A stretch of DNA of 64,000 bases from Rhizobium sp. BT03 (GTDB lineage Bacteria > Pseudomonadota > Alphaproteobacteria > Rhizobiales > Rhizobiaceae): positions 1 through 64,000 of the forward strand of contig NZ_CP125643.1 in assembly GCF_030053155.1 (NCBI RefSeq). The letters run 5' to 3'. This document shows positions 44,161 to 53,034 of this stretch, one piece after another. A model generated the notes under the pieces. The model ran no database searches. It was not told where the DNA came from and worked only from the letters and a program-made list of their open reading frames with translations. A program made the position numbers and the translations under genes. Within the stretch, counting starts at the first letter, position 1, and the number at the start of each line of letters is the position of its first letter.

Positions 44161-45162
44161 ATGAAACGCTATGTAGAAAAAGAGGTGACGGATCAACTCG
44201 CTTATAGGCGAAAGATGTTGCAAGATTGGAGAGGAGAGCGCCTCACTGGACACCAGATAAACTTGGCATCAATAGACCTCAACCTCCTGGTCGCGCTCGA
44301 GGCTCTGCTCGAATACCGGAACGTGACGCACGCGGGCCAGCACATCGGGCGGAGTCAACCGGCGATGAGCCGGGCACTGGGAAGGCTGCGCGGCATGTTC
44401 AATGATGACCTGCTGGTGCGGTCTTCAACGGGTTTGATCCCAACGCCGCAAGGCGAACACTTGGCTCAAAGGCTGCCGTCGGCACTGCGTACGATCCGAG
44501 AGATGGTGACAAGCCGCAGCGTAATCTCAAAAGAATGGGGGAGGGGGGCAACGCTGGCGATCCCCGATCATCAAGCTTTGGCTGTACTACCGCGCCTCCT
44601 GCCGTGGTTACGCGAGCGTGCCCCTCATCTCGACACACTCGCCTGTTTGCCGTTTGATCGTGCCGTGCGGGGGCTTGAGCAAGGTGATATTGATTTGGCC
44701 GTTGGGCATATTGACGTGCAACTGCCTGGCTATTTTCGGCGCAGTCTCTATACAGACCGCTTCGCGTGTTTGTTGCGCCACGACCATCCCGCGCTGGCGC
44801 AGGAATGGACGATCGACAACTTCGCGACCTTGCGTCACGCTGCCATCAGTACGGACTCCCCCGACCATTTCGGCCCGATCTACGACCACTTGCCCAACCT
44901 GCGAGAGGATCGTAGTCCCATACTTTTTTCCAGCGTTCTCACGGCAGCGGTGGTGGCTTCGGGGACGGATTTGGTATTGCTCGTCCCGCGCCGCGTTGCG
45001 ACCCAAGTTTCCGCGATGCTGCCGCTTAGGGTTGTTGATCCACCCCTCGAGCCGGCACCGTACAAGGTCATGCTCATCTGGCACGAGCGGTGCCATCACG
45101 ACCCGCAGCATAAATGGCTGCGCAAGGAGGTCGCCGCAGCGTTGGAGACGGGAGCAGACTGA
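44161..45162 (+). CDS. LysR-family transcriptional regulator
   Basis: A 333-aa LysR-type regulator. The winged helix-turn-helix reads I-D-L-N-L-L-V-A-L-E-A-L-L-E-Y-R-N-V-T, S-Q-P-A-M-S-R-A-L-G-R-L-R, F-N-D-D-L-L-V-R, preceded by about 38 extra N-terminal residues. The effector-binding domain is complete to the end. The pattern is of the NodD/SyrM/DntR branch, but it is not clearly NodD or SyrM. I chose the second ATG, which is better spaced from the GAGGA ribosome-binding site than the ATG at 44152. It is the only intact-looking gene among several pseudogenes. Confidence 0.82.
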   Translation: MKRYVEKEVTDQLAYRRKMLQDWRGERLTGHQINLASIDLNLLVALEALLEYRNVTHAGQHIGRSQPAMSRALGRLRGMFNDDLLVRSSTGLIPTPQGEHLAQRLPSALRTIREMVTSRSVISKEWGRGATLAIPDHQALAVLPRLLPWLRERAPHLDTLACLPFDRAVRGLEQGDIDLAVGHIDVQLPGYFRRSLYTDRFACLLRHDHPALAQEWTIDNFATLRHAAISTDSPDHFGPIYDHLPNLREDRSPILFSSVLTAAVVASGTDLVLLVPRRVATQVSAMLPLRVVDPPLEPAPYKVMLIWHERCHHDPQHKWLRKEVAAALETGAD

Positions 45163-45389
45163 CACAGAAGCGGTGATCGGGATGCTCCCGAAGCATCAAA
45201 GAGAGCAAACGGGGATTTTGCGCGGGGAGATGACCAAGAGCTCAGCGCTGCTGCGCCCGAGAGTGCCAGGCATGTTGGACGAATATCGAGACTTGGATGC
45301 CTATGTGCTCGCGGGGTCTGCTTGTATCCGGGCTTCTGCTGAGCTGCGGCTCGGCCCTGCAGTGGCGCGGATATCTTCGCGCCGGCTCT

Positions 45390-45929
45390 CGGATCGACCA
45401 TTTTGATGGTGATCGTCAAGTGATCAACATTTATGTCAGCAGGCTCGCCGACACGGTCTGGCACTGCCGGACCGTTGGTTGAAAGACACAGCTTGATATC
45501 GGGGACCTCTGTGGCTCCGCGTGCAAATGTCGCCTTTGTCTTCTTCCGGTCATAACAGGCATCGCTTGGTCCGGCGATAAAGAGCACGGAAAGCTGAGGG
45601 ACTTCATTGGCGACCGCAACGACCTTTCGCAGCGCCTGGTCAGGCGTAGGCCGGCTTTCGTTGGCGCAGTATTTACTATTGCAGTAGTTGCACTGGATAT
45701 TGCAAGCTGGTGCGGCTACGACGTGCATGCGCGCGAAATAGTAGTGCGCTTTTTCTAAATAGCAGGAAAGGTCCGTGATTTTCTCCCAGACAGCCGGCTC
45801 GACGTGGTGCGGCTTTGCGGACGAACCGCACAATGACGCGGCGCAAGCAGTGGACTTCGCTGTGGCCAGCAGTTGGTTCATAGTTGTCGTGCTGGTCAGG
45901 TTCTTGAGCGAAATCATTGGTGGGGGCAT
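45390..45929 (-). pseudogene. nifB: nifB 5' remnant (nitrogenase cofactor radical-SAM protein)
   Basis: NifB builds the Fe-S core of the nitrogenase cofactor. The first ~187 residues match NifB: F-A-R-M-H-V-V-A-A-P-A-C-N-I-Q-C-N-Y-C-N with the radical-SAM C-x3-C-x2-C (C76, C80, C83), C-A-N-E-S-R-P, Q-A-L-R-K-V-V-A-V-A, D-I-K-L-C-L-S-T-N-G, V-D-H-L-T-I-T-I-K-M-V-D-P. Several small deletions and substitutions are visible (for example after E-S-R-P), and similarity stops after G-A-K-I; the open frame runs on to 45096 in unrelated sequence. NifB is normally near 490 aa, so this copy is dead, although its promoter is intact. Confidence 0.88.
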
Positions 45930-45967
45930 TAAAGGCTCCGTTGCTGCTTAACGTCGCGGTTCAAGAA

Positions 45968-45982
45968 GCAAGGGCCATGCCA
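45968..45982 (-). promoter_or_regulatory. Sigma-54 (-24/-12) promoter of nifB
   Basis: Read on the minus strand: TGGCAT-GGCCC-TTGC, matching the TGGCAC-N5-TTGC consensus with one mismatch. It lies 39 bp upstream of the nifB start codon and points toward it. Confidence 0.85.
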
Positions 45983-46056
45983 ATGAAAATTGCGTTAGTT
46001 TTCAATTGGTTAGAGTTTTTTGTCCGGTTCCCTCCATTTGCGACCCGACATAGGGT

Positions 46057-46072
46057 TGTCAGGCATTCGACA
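46057..46072. promoter_or_regulatory. NifA upstream activator sequence
   Basis: TGT-CAGGCATTCG-ACA is an exact match to the NifA site TGT-N10-ACA. It lies 75 bp upstream of the sigma-54 promoter of nifB, a normal distance for enhancer-bound NifA. Confidence 0.8.
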
Positions 46073-46729
46073 ATAGACCTACACCGGTAAAATGGCGGCT
46101 CGCCTCGAGTGCTTGAGTTGAGGAGGGCAGGTCGGGCCGCTCGACCACACCAGGCTTAGAACTTTCTTTCACCCCGATTTGATGCCCGCGGATGGCATAA
46201 CCAGCCTAACGTGGGGTGACGCCGAGAGGCGAGCCGCCTGGCCCCAGATTTCTCCCTCGCGTCGATCAGCCGCTCCCGCTCGGTCAGACGAGCCCGATTG
46301 GGAGCCAGGCAGGATCGTTCGGATACAGGCTTTGGAGGAGACTTCGCCGAGACAGGCACCGGCAGCCCCGGCGGCCGCAAACGGGGATCCAGTCGACATT
46401 GGGCTCTTTCTGGCGAACTCGTCGATCGCATTGTCGCCGAATGGACCGTTAGCTACCTTCCACACAAGCGCAGAGAGGCCCTGGCTGTTCTTGCAGACAA
46501 AATCCAACGCACCAATGGTCCTTGATTGCGCGGGAGTTGCTGTCCTACGCACGCTGTTTGAGTTCACAGACGTTCCCTGGGAAGTGGCATTGCGAGGCCA
46601 AGTCAAGCGCCGACGGCGCGAATGTCCGTTCGCAGATGCATAGAACGCCATTTTCAACTCAAGACCAGACTTGCGACGGGCCATGGACCACGAAAATGGG
46701 TCGAATTGCATGATCGCGAAACGATCCGC
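46073..46729. other. Region with overlapping unassigned frames
   Basis: No supported gene. A plus-strand stretch near 46400-46525 reads G-E-L-V-D-R-I-V-A-E-W-T-V-S-Y-L-P-H-K-R-R-E-A-L-A-V-L-A-D-K-I, which looks coding and may be a recombinase or transposase scrap, but it cannot be assigned. Other frames on both strands look non-coding. Confidence 0.3.
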
Positions 46730-47215
46730 GACTGTCCTATCGGTATTGCCGCGGGATAGACGGGCGGACGAGGCGGGGCTGCGCAGCTCCTTCTGGCCTG
46801 ATGCGCAGGACGTTCACGGAGCGTACACGGGCTCCGCCGAGGGATTCATTGAGTTCACGCTTGGTGTCTTCAAGACCGAACCGCGCAACATCCACCAGAT
46901 CACCAACGTTCTGATTGAGTTTATCAGCCCGGCTGAAGCACCTGTCGAGAGCTACTTCACTGCGCTCCAACGAGGGCCGGACTGCGGCCGGATCAAACGT
47001 TGCCAGGTTTCTCCTATGTGGTCGATATTGCGACCATTTTCTGAAAAGGGAAGGGGAGTGGAGAATTGCCGACCGCACAGTGGTCTATGATTGGCTCGAG
47101 GAGCAGACACAGCAGGCGGCGTCGCCAGAGTTTGAGCGGTTCGGTTTCAGGCAGCCGATCGGAACATCGCATTCTAACGACCCGGTCTATACGCTCGGAA
47201 GCGGCAAAGAGCATG
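46730..47215 (+). pseudogene. SnoaL-like (NTF2-fold) protein, frameshifted
   Basis: The first part reads [46 protein letters not shown]. In the neighbouring frame similarity resumes with [29 protein letters not shown]. Together they make a typical SnoaL_4/nuclear-transport-factor-2-like protein broken by a frameshift near 46980. Confidence 0.65.
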
Positions 47216-47379
47216 AAAAGCCGAGGCGGAATAGCGGCGCGTTCAGCTGGTGCCGAACTCTTCTTTTCCGGGACGTGGTGCTAACTTGCTGTCATCTGGC
47301 TCCTTTAGCGTTAGATCGCATACGCCGGAGCAGGAGAAGCTAATCCATGAAGCAAGCAGACACCCGCCGTCATTACACG

Positions 47380-47830
47380 CGCTGCAGGCGGGATTGGCCG
47401 CGCTCTGGTCGATGCCTTTGCGACAAACGGCGACATTGTCGTTGCCGTGGATCTTCCTGGAAGCGGAACGGTGCGGTGCGGCGTTGCCGCGCGGCCCTGC
47501 GATCTTCAATGTGGCCTCGCTGGGCGGGTTGCTGGGCGCCCCAGACGCAACGGCTACGCTGCCTGGAAGGGGCCTGATCTTGATCACGAAAAGTTTGGCA
47601 TGCGAGTTGGCGTCGCGTCGAGTGGGCCTGACGGCCATAAGAGCTCGGCTATGTGCGCACGCCGATGGTCGAGAACTGGAACGCGCCGACGAGACGGATC
47701 TCGCCGCTATTCGCCGACGCGTGCCGATGGGGCCCATGGGCGCGTCCCGATGATGTCGACCGGACCTTGCGGTTTCCGGTCAGCTCGCACGTCGATCATT
47801 CATCGACATCGTGTCGGACGGTCGCCTTGG
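47380..47830 (+). pseudogene. Short-chain dehydrogenase/reductase remnant
   Basis: Pieces of an SDR enzyme occur in successive frames: G-R-A-L-V-D-A-F-A-T-N-G-D-I-V-V-A-V-D-L-P-G-S (cofactor-binding start, near 47395), F-N-V-A-S-L-G-G-L-L-G-A-P and K-S-L-A-C-E-L-A-S-R-R-V (near 47510-47620), and R-T-P-M-V-E-N-W then R-P-D-D-V-D near 47655-47770. The catalytic Y-x-x-x-K has been altered. It follows the SnoaL-like remnant, so the two may once have formed a catabolic operon. Confidence 0.55.
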
Positions 47831-48180
47831 GCTTGGCGACGGGTCCGGATACGAGCGATTCGAGTTCAAGCGCTTCGGTGTCGTTATTCATGAGGCGCCT
47901 GGGGAGTACCTGGGTGATCTTTTAGGGGCTCAACCAGAAGGTTTTCGAACCCGACGGCCATTATCAGAAGATACCCCCAACGGCGATATCGTTGCGGACC
48001 ACCCAGAAGCCAGCCCCGCCAATCTGCATCGCGGCAGGATCGGAGTGCAGCATGAGGCGGGCCGTCGCAGAGAGTCGCAGCAATTATTGCAGTCTCTAAT
48101 CTTCGCCTGCGTCCTCCCGTAATACAAGGGCGTATCAACTCAGCCGGCGGCGCAAAAAGTCCTCACGATGAGGCAAGCTT

Positions 48181-49068
48181 TTAGCCGCGGTTCAAATTGA
48201 GGTGTTCGAAGTACCAAGACGGGTCATCATCGGATGAATCTGTCTCGACACTGGCGTCACTCGAATGCTCCTCGACACCTGCTTCATCGTCGCTAAGATA
48301 CTCCACGGTTTTAGAGAGATAACTCCAAGGTTTGTCGGCGCGCTGCCATCCACCCTTGCTATTCTTTGTCCACTTGTCGGGATGTTGCGTAGGGTCGAGC
48401 ACCCAGCGATTTTCACCCACATTAACGAAACCCATCTGCTCTAGACGGGTTCCCATCTCCGGCGTAGCGGGACGTGACATGATCAACGGCTGTTCGCCGT
48501 CGAGTTGAAGTTGATGTTCGAGCAGAATATCGCCTGCGTTCTCGACAAGCGGATGAGTAACGCGAAGGTCTGCAATCGACGTGATTCTTCTTCGACCGGG
48601 AAATAGTTCCCGCCACGGCTCGTTTTCGATGCTAAATCCATCCTCTGTTCTTAAAAGCCCAACGCTTCGTTCTCCCAGATCATAGCTGAAATATCGCGCG
48701 CTGGGCGTATCATTGTCGGTGCCGCCGTAGAGTCGAGCGATGGTAGCCGTACGCAGGGCTTTAGAGGACACGAAGGGCGAGTACTCTTGTGGATTGACGG
48801 AAATGTGCTTGATTTCATCACCGTAAAATTCCCTTACTTTTCTGGCAAATGTCGATCTGTCGAGCACCTTAATTGGAGGTTCGGAAGAGAGCGAGTATGG
48901 TCGCGTTGGCGACGAAGGCGAAAGAGCATGGGGATCTGGCGTTGATCGGGACGGCATGCCCGTAAGCGTTTGTGCCCCGGTCATATTCTCGATCCACCCC
49001 GCCATGGCCCGGGTGCGATCATCTTCCTCGGAAATGTTGTAGCGCAGCGATCGTTCTGAGTTATCCAT
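48181..49068 (-). CDS. Putative type III effector, NopP-like
   Basis: A 295-aa protein with an effector-like N-terminus: polar, Ser/Pro-rich, with A-G-W-I-E-N-M-T-G at about residues 23-31. The ordered core has D-L-R-V-T-H-P-L-V-E-N-A-G-D-I-L-L-E-H-Q, L-E-Q-M-G-F-V-N-V, L-D-P-T-Q-H-P-D-K-W-T-K-N-S-K-G and Q-R-A-D-K-P, ending in an acidic, Ser-rich tail. Size and core pattern fit my recollection of rhizobial NopP, a kinase-phosphorylated effector that controls host range, but I cannot verify this. There is no signal peptide. An imperfect tts-box-like sequence lies about 220 bp upstream. Confidence 0.6.
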   Translation of the reverse strand: MDNSERSLRYNISEEDDRTRAMAGWIENMTGAQTLTGMPSRSTPDPHALSPSSPTRPYSLSSEPPIKVLDRSTFARKVREFYGDEIKHISVNPQEYSPFVSSKALRTATIARLYGGTDNDTPSARYFSYDLGERSVGLLRTEDGFSIENEPWRELFPGRRRITSIADLRVTHPLVENAGDILLEHQLQLDGEQPLIMSRPATPEMGTRLEQMGFVNVGENRWVLDPTQHPDKWTKNSKGGWQRADKPWSYLSKTVEYLSDDEAGVEEHSSDASVETDSSDDDPSWYFEHLNLNRG

Positions 49069-49284
49069 GGCGGTCTCTCCTGAGAGTGAAAGGTGTGATG
49101 AAGCGCATTCTTTTCAGTCGCTTCACATGGGAACGGTGCGCTCACATGTCCGGCCTATAAAGCGGATACGTGACTGCTAGACTCGATGAAGCGGGCGGTG
49201 CGCGTTGCATGCGCCGCTCCTGATCCCTTTACCTCAGCCCAAGCCTCGAGGATCCGCGAAAGCGTGGCTCCCTTCGCCAGACCA

Positions 49285-49301
49285 TCGTCGAATCGGCTGA
49301 C
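49285..49301 (-). promoter_or_regulatory. tts-box-like sequence (weak)
   Basis: Read on the minus strand: GTCAGC-CGAT-TCGACGA. The tts box bound by TtsI has GTCAGCTTNTCG; here the spacing between GTCAGC and TCG is one base longer. Its position upstream of a likely type III effector is right, but the match is imperfect. Confidence 0.25.
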
Positions 49302-49591
49302 AGTCCGTCGGAGGTGTCTGCGCCGCGGCAGGGCTAAGATTAGCTTGAATGTTAGAGGCGTCTCGGAAAATTTACCGCCCCGCGGGCCTGTTCTGTTTTC
49401 ACCGTTGTTGGTCTCCAATTGCAGATTACGCATATGCTAGTGCAACCGGACTGGTCGCCATCATGCAAAATCGATATTCTAAAATGCTTTGGAAAAGCGG
49501 AGCCACGTGACCCCTTAGGTGGTGAAGGTGACCTGCCACTGCGAATTTCCTCCAGAATTGATTAGAGTCCGGCCCATCAAAGGACGGACGA

Positions 49592-49879
49592 ATGAAGAAG
49601 CAGAGGTTTACCGAAGAGCAGATAATTGCGGTACTGAAGGAGCAGGAGGCAGGCGCGAAGGCGGCCGACCTCTGCCGTAAGCACGGGATTTCGGAAGCGA
49701 CGTTTTACAACTGGAAAGCCAAATACGGTGGTATGGAAGTGTCCGAGGCCAAGCGGCTGAAGGCGCTTGAGGACGAGAACGCCAGGCTGAAAAAGCTGCT
49801 GGCCGAACAGATGCTGGATGCGGCCGCGCTCCGCGAGCTTCTTGCAAAAAAAAATGGTAGGGCCTGCCGCCAAGCGTGA
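49592..49879 (+). CDS. IS3-family transposase OrfA
   Basis: A 95-aa helix-turn-helix subunit: R-F-T-E-E-Q-I-I-A-V-L-K-E-Q-E-A-G, D-L-C-R-K-H-G-I-S-E-A-T-F-Y-N-W-K, then the zipper L-K-A-L-E-D-E-N-A-R-L-K-K-L-L-A. It ends near a run of nine adenines (49846-49854) that would serve as the -1 slippage site into orfB. OrfA itself is intact, but its partner is truncated, so the element cannot move on its own. Confidence 0.85.
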   Translation: MKKQRFTEEQIIAVLKEQEAGAKAADLCRKHGISEATFYNWKAKYGGMEVSEAKRLKALEDENARLKKLLAEQMLDAAALRELLAKKNGRACRQA

Positions 49880-50100
49880 AGCCGTCACGCATCTGAAGGC
49901 CGTGATGGGTCTTTCGGAGCGGCGGGCCTGCCAGATCATATCCGCCGACCGCAAGACGGTGCGTTATCGGTCCTGCCGACCGCCGGAGGTGGCGCTGCGG
50001 GCAAAGCTGCGTGACCTTGCAAACGAGCGTCGGCGTTTCGGCTATCGGCGACTGTTCGTCCTGCTTCGACGGGAAGGAGAGCCGTCCGGCGTCAATAGGA
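49855..50100 (+). pseudogene. IS3-family OrfB, N-terminal fragment
   Basis: After the poly-A slip site the frame reads [40 protein letters not shown], the pre-catalytic part of OrfB. No DDE residues remain. Because one base is deleted near 50116 relative to the other effector copies, this fragment stays in frame with the effector start at 50139, creating one continuous open frame of 904 codons. Confidence 0.8.
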
Positions 50101-50138
50101 TCGAGGTTCCAAATTTGATTTCCGGAGGACCGGCATCG

Positions 50139-52532
50139 ATGTACCCAAGACGGAACCAGCCGCGCGATGACGATTCTCGCGAAGTAAGTGAGTGGATCGA
50201 AGGCGTGACCGGAGCTTTCGATACGGACGCCTGGATCCGGGAGTACAATTCACAGAGACGAGATGTGGAACAGGATCTGAGCGACTTGCGCCTCGGTTCG
50301 CACGACAGTGACGCCGGCGACCGTGTGCCGCGTCGCAGATCCGTGGGCGGTTCGATGCGAGTGACGCCGCAGTCGTTGGCGCCGGAGAACTCGTTGAGCG
50401 GCGCCCGCCACAGCATAGACGTCTCTCGGGCGGGCTCCAGCAGCTTGCGATTCGGCGGCTCGGGGAGCAAGACATCGAGCAATATGGCGGAGGCGGGCGA
50501 AGTCGCCGCGGCGCCGCAGGGCAAACGCCGCGGATTTACGTCGCGCATGGCGTCAGGGTTCAAGAAGGCGTTCGGATTGAGCAGCGGCAAGACGTCGTCG
50601 CGGAGTTCGGGGCAGCAAGACGTCGATGCCGCAACGGAGACTCACGTGGTCTCAACCAAGGCTCGCGTCGGCGCCAAGCGTGGTCGCCCCGCCGACCGGG
50701 ACATGCATCCCGATGACGAGACCCGCATCAACCAGTTCGCGGAAGCAGTCCGAAACTACGAAATTCTACCCGACGGTAGCGTCGGCCGAGGGGACGGAAG
50801 GGTTCCCGAGGCTACCGTCGAGAACAATTTAGGGATTCTTAGGAGGTTCGCTCGTTGGCTCCGAGCAGAAAACAGAGATTCGATGGCTTCTCGGTTTTTA
50901 AACGATCCAGATTCGCTAGCCGGTGATATCGCGGATTACTGGGCAAACGGTGGGGACGATCGTAAGCGTCTTAACTCAGCACTGTCTCATTTCAGGAGGC
51001 TCTCGCCTGAGGGGCAAGAACTCCAAGCCGTTGGACCTGGGCCGCGCCTGATGGGGCGCCGAATTCATGTTCCCTATCCCGACGACGCCCTCATTATTGA
51101 TGCCTTGGCCAACGAAGAGCGGAGTAAGCTCGGATCGGCCTCGACTTCCAAGAGGAATGTTGTCTGGAATATGGCCAGCAATCAACGAAAGTTTAGCGCT
51201 TGGCTCCAAAGGGAGGGCAGGGAGAGCATAGTCAGCCGACTCACCGGTACTGATCAGCAGCAACAGTCGTTGCAAAAAGATTACCAAGACTTCACCGAAG
51301 ACATGGGAAAACACACTATCTCTTTCAAGCGGCTTCGGCAGTACCAGCAAGTCGTTGAGGCGAACGCAGCGTCGGGGTTGTCCCCTGAGCAGGCAAGTGG
51401 CCGGGAACCGGCCGGTCTGGACGGCCGTTCGGATCCACGTGCCGAGTTCAGATCAACTTCGCCGCTGCAGCAGGTTGATCCATCGATCGAAGGCCGCAGC
51501 GGATTGTCGCTCGACCATATCGAATGGCTGGGCGACCAGCATATCCAGACGGATTATGAGCTGCTAATGCAGGACTTGCAGCGAAACGATCCGGATCTCG
51601 CAGCCAGGACGCGGCTTATCGATCCCCTGATAGCCCATTATCATCTGCGCCTGGGCGATGAGAGCACCGCGCTGAGCGCTTTCCAGCGCATCGTTAATGA
51701 TCAGAATGGAAGAGATACAGCCGACTTCCTGTTCCTTCCAGTGAGCGATGCCAGTGCTTCGGATCCTGATCACCGCGGCACCCATTGGTCGCTGCTACTC
51801 GTTGACCGTCGCAACCGCGAGGGGCCGGCTGCCTATCACTATGACTCCTTCCGGGGCCAGAACGACGAGTTTGCAGCAATGCTCGCACAAAGGTTGGGTA
51901 CCCGTCTGGAGCCCGTCCGCATGACCCAACAGCGGAACGGCTATGATTGCGGAGTCTTCGTGGTTGACGGCACGCGGGCGCTCGTTAGACGTCTGGCGCG
52001 AAGAGACCGGCCAGCCGTGCTGCACCTCGACAACCTCGTCGCCGATCGGGAGCAACTCCAACGACGTCTGAGCACCGCGACCAACAGTGCTCGAGCGGGG
52101 GCTGCGGCGGCTGAACCGGAGTCCTCCACACAGATCGCCGATCCCGCAGAGTTTTGGCATGGAGTGGGTCAACCCGGCCAGCTTCCCGATAGCTGGAATA
52201 CAGCGACCTTCCGGCAGGATTTGCCGTCAGCTGCCTATTCACCGGTGCAAAGCGTCAATCCGCCAGACGCACCATGGGAGCAAAGCTTGGGGGCATCGAT
52301 CTTCGGCACCCCACAGTACACGCTGCCTGTGGACGACTTGGGAGGATTTGTCCCTCCGAGCTGGCAACACGGCAATCAACCGGTACCAGATGACCTTCTG
52401 CCTGCAATGTACTTGTTTGACTTGCTGCCGAGCGCGGACAAACCCACCAACTTCAGTATCCATGGTGTGCCCTACACGGCCACTCTGGGGCCATCAGGCA
52501 TGCAGAGCGACATTTACCTTTTCCTGCAATAG
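50139..52532 (+). CDS. C48 (ULP1-like) SUMO-protease effector, NopD/Bel2-5-like, copy 1
   Basis: A 797-aa effector. The N-terminus carries S-E-W-I-E-G-V-T-G (about 20-28). A basic amphipathic segment (K-R-R-G-F-T-S-R-M-A-S-G-F-K-K-A-F-G) and a second basic patch (A-K-R-G-R-P-A-D-R) follow. Then come a diverged repeat beginning H-P-D-D-E-T-R-I-N-Q-F and one ~103-aa repeat (P-Y-P-D-D-A...R-L-R-Q-Y). The C48 protease domain has H549 (T-H-W-S-L), D569, Q598 and C604 (Y-D-C-G-V-F), and a ~190-aa tail follows. Such proteases remove SUMO from plant proteins in the nucleus. The start is the ATG after GGAGG, conserved in all three copies. The upstream region has been replaced by an IS3 fragment, so its promoter may be lost. 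Confidence 0.85.
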   Translation: MYPRRNQPRDDDSREVSEWIEGVTGAFDTDAWIREYNSQRRDVEQDLSDLRLGSHDSDAGDRVPRRRSVGGSMRVTPQSLAPENSLSGARHSIDVSRAGSSSLRFGGSGSKTSSNMAEAGEVAAAPQGKRRGFTSRMASGFKKAFGLSSGKTSSRSSGQQDVDAATETHVVSTKARVGAKRGRPADRDMHPDDETRINQFAEAVRNYEILPDGSVGRGDGRVPEATVENNLGILRRFARWLRAENRDSMASRFLNDPDSLAGDIADYWANGGDDRKRLNSALSHFRRLSPEGQELQAVGPGPRLMGRRIHVPYPDDALIIDALANEERSKLGSASTSKRNVVWNMASNQRKFSAWLQREGRESIVSRLTGTDQQQQSLQKDYQDFTEDMGKHTISFKRLRQYQQVVEANAASGLSPEQASGREPAGLDGRSDPRAEFRSTSPLQQVDPSIEGRSGLSLDHIEWLGDQHIQTDYELLMQDLQRNDPDLAARTRLIDPLIAHYHLRLGDESTALSAFQRIVNDQNGRDTADFLFLPVSDASASDPDHRGTHWSLLLVDRRNREGPAAYHYDSFRGQNDEFAAMLAQRLGTRLEPVRMTQQRNGYDCGVFVVDGTRALVRRLARRDRPAVLHLDNLVADREQLQRRLSTATNSARAGAAAAEPESSTQIADPAEFWHGVGQPGQLPDSWNTATFRQDLPSAAYSPVQSVNPPDAPWEQSLGASIFGTPQYTLPVDDLGGFVPPSWQHGNQPVPDDLLPAMYLFDLLPSADKPTNFSIHGVPYTATLGPSGMQSDIYLFLQ

Positions 52533-52981
52533 GGTGGAGATGGATCGAGCAATAGATGCCAGTCGTTCTTGAAAAGCACCAAACCGTTGAGAGAGAATCC
52601 GTTTTTACGCGGCCACGTGCAGCGCGCCAACCCAGATGAGACGATCCCCAGTGCCGGGGGCGACATCGAATGTGCACGTCGCCAGTCTTCCTTCAAAACG
52701 TGACGTTTGGCCAGCATCCCAAGAGGCGACGGCTGTCGCATCTGAGGTGTAGACAGATACGGATGCGGGAAGAGCCTCGGGTGCGAAGGATGCTGGCGCG
52801 GTCGCTGAAGTGCTTAGTGCCGTCTATGACGGCCTACCCTTTGCGGGTTCTACTATGGCTTCAGGCCAGGACGAAACCCGCCCATGGCGCCGGATGCATT
52901 TCATACAGCGATCATGAGCCAACGTGTGAGTTGGGTGCTCGATGCCGACCCCGTATCCTGCAACTATCAAACTATGCCTGC
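52533..52981. other. 3' flank of effector copy 1
   Basis: No gene is supported. The segment is nearly identical to the flank after copy 2 (58311-58745) and belongs to the duplicated unit. Short frames of 75-110 codons here lack recognisable features. Confidence 0.5.
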
Positions 52982-53034
52982 TGTCAAGCGAAGTGAAGAT
53001 TTGACCCCGTAGGCGAAACGAAGAACTGACCCCT

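Larger units (their letters stand above)
49529..50108 (+). mobile_element. Truncated IS3-family element fused to effector copy 1
   Basis: The left end probably starts at TGACCTGCCACTGCGAATTT. A complete orfA and the first ~80 codons of orfB follow; then, within orfB (at G-V-N-R-I), the sequence switches to the upstream region of the effector family at the shared bases TAGGATC (50097-50103). The rest of the IS is missing. This is a different IS3 subtype from the one at 8.5-9.8 kb. Confidence 0.75.

Noticed and set aside
45096..45389. C-terminal part of the nifB reading frame as functional sequence
   Set aside because: No NifB similarity after G-A-K-I; it is read-through into unrelated sequence.
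49818..52532. 904-codon frame as the natural effector
   Set aside because: Its first 107 codons are IS3 transposase and junction sequence; the conserved effector start with GGAGG is at 50139.
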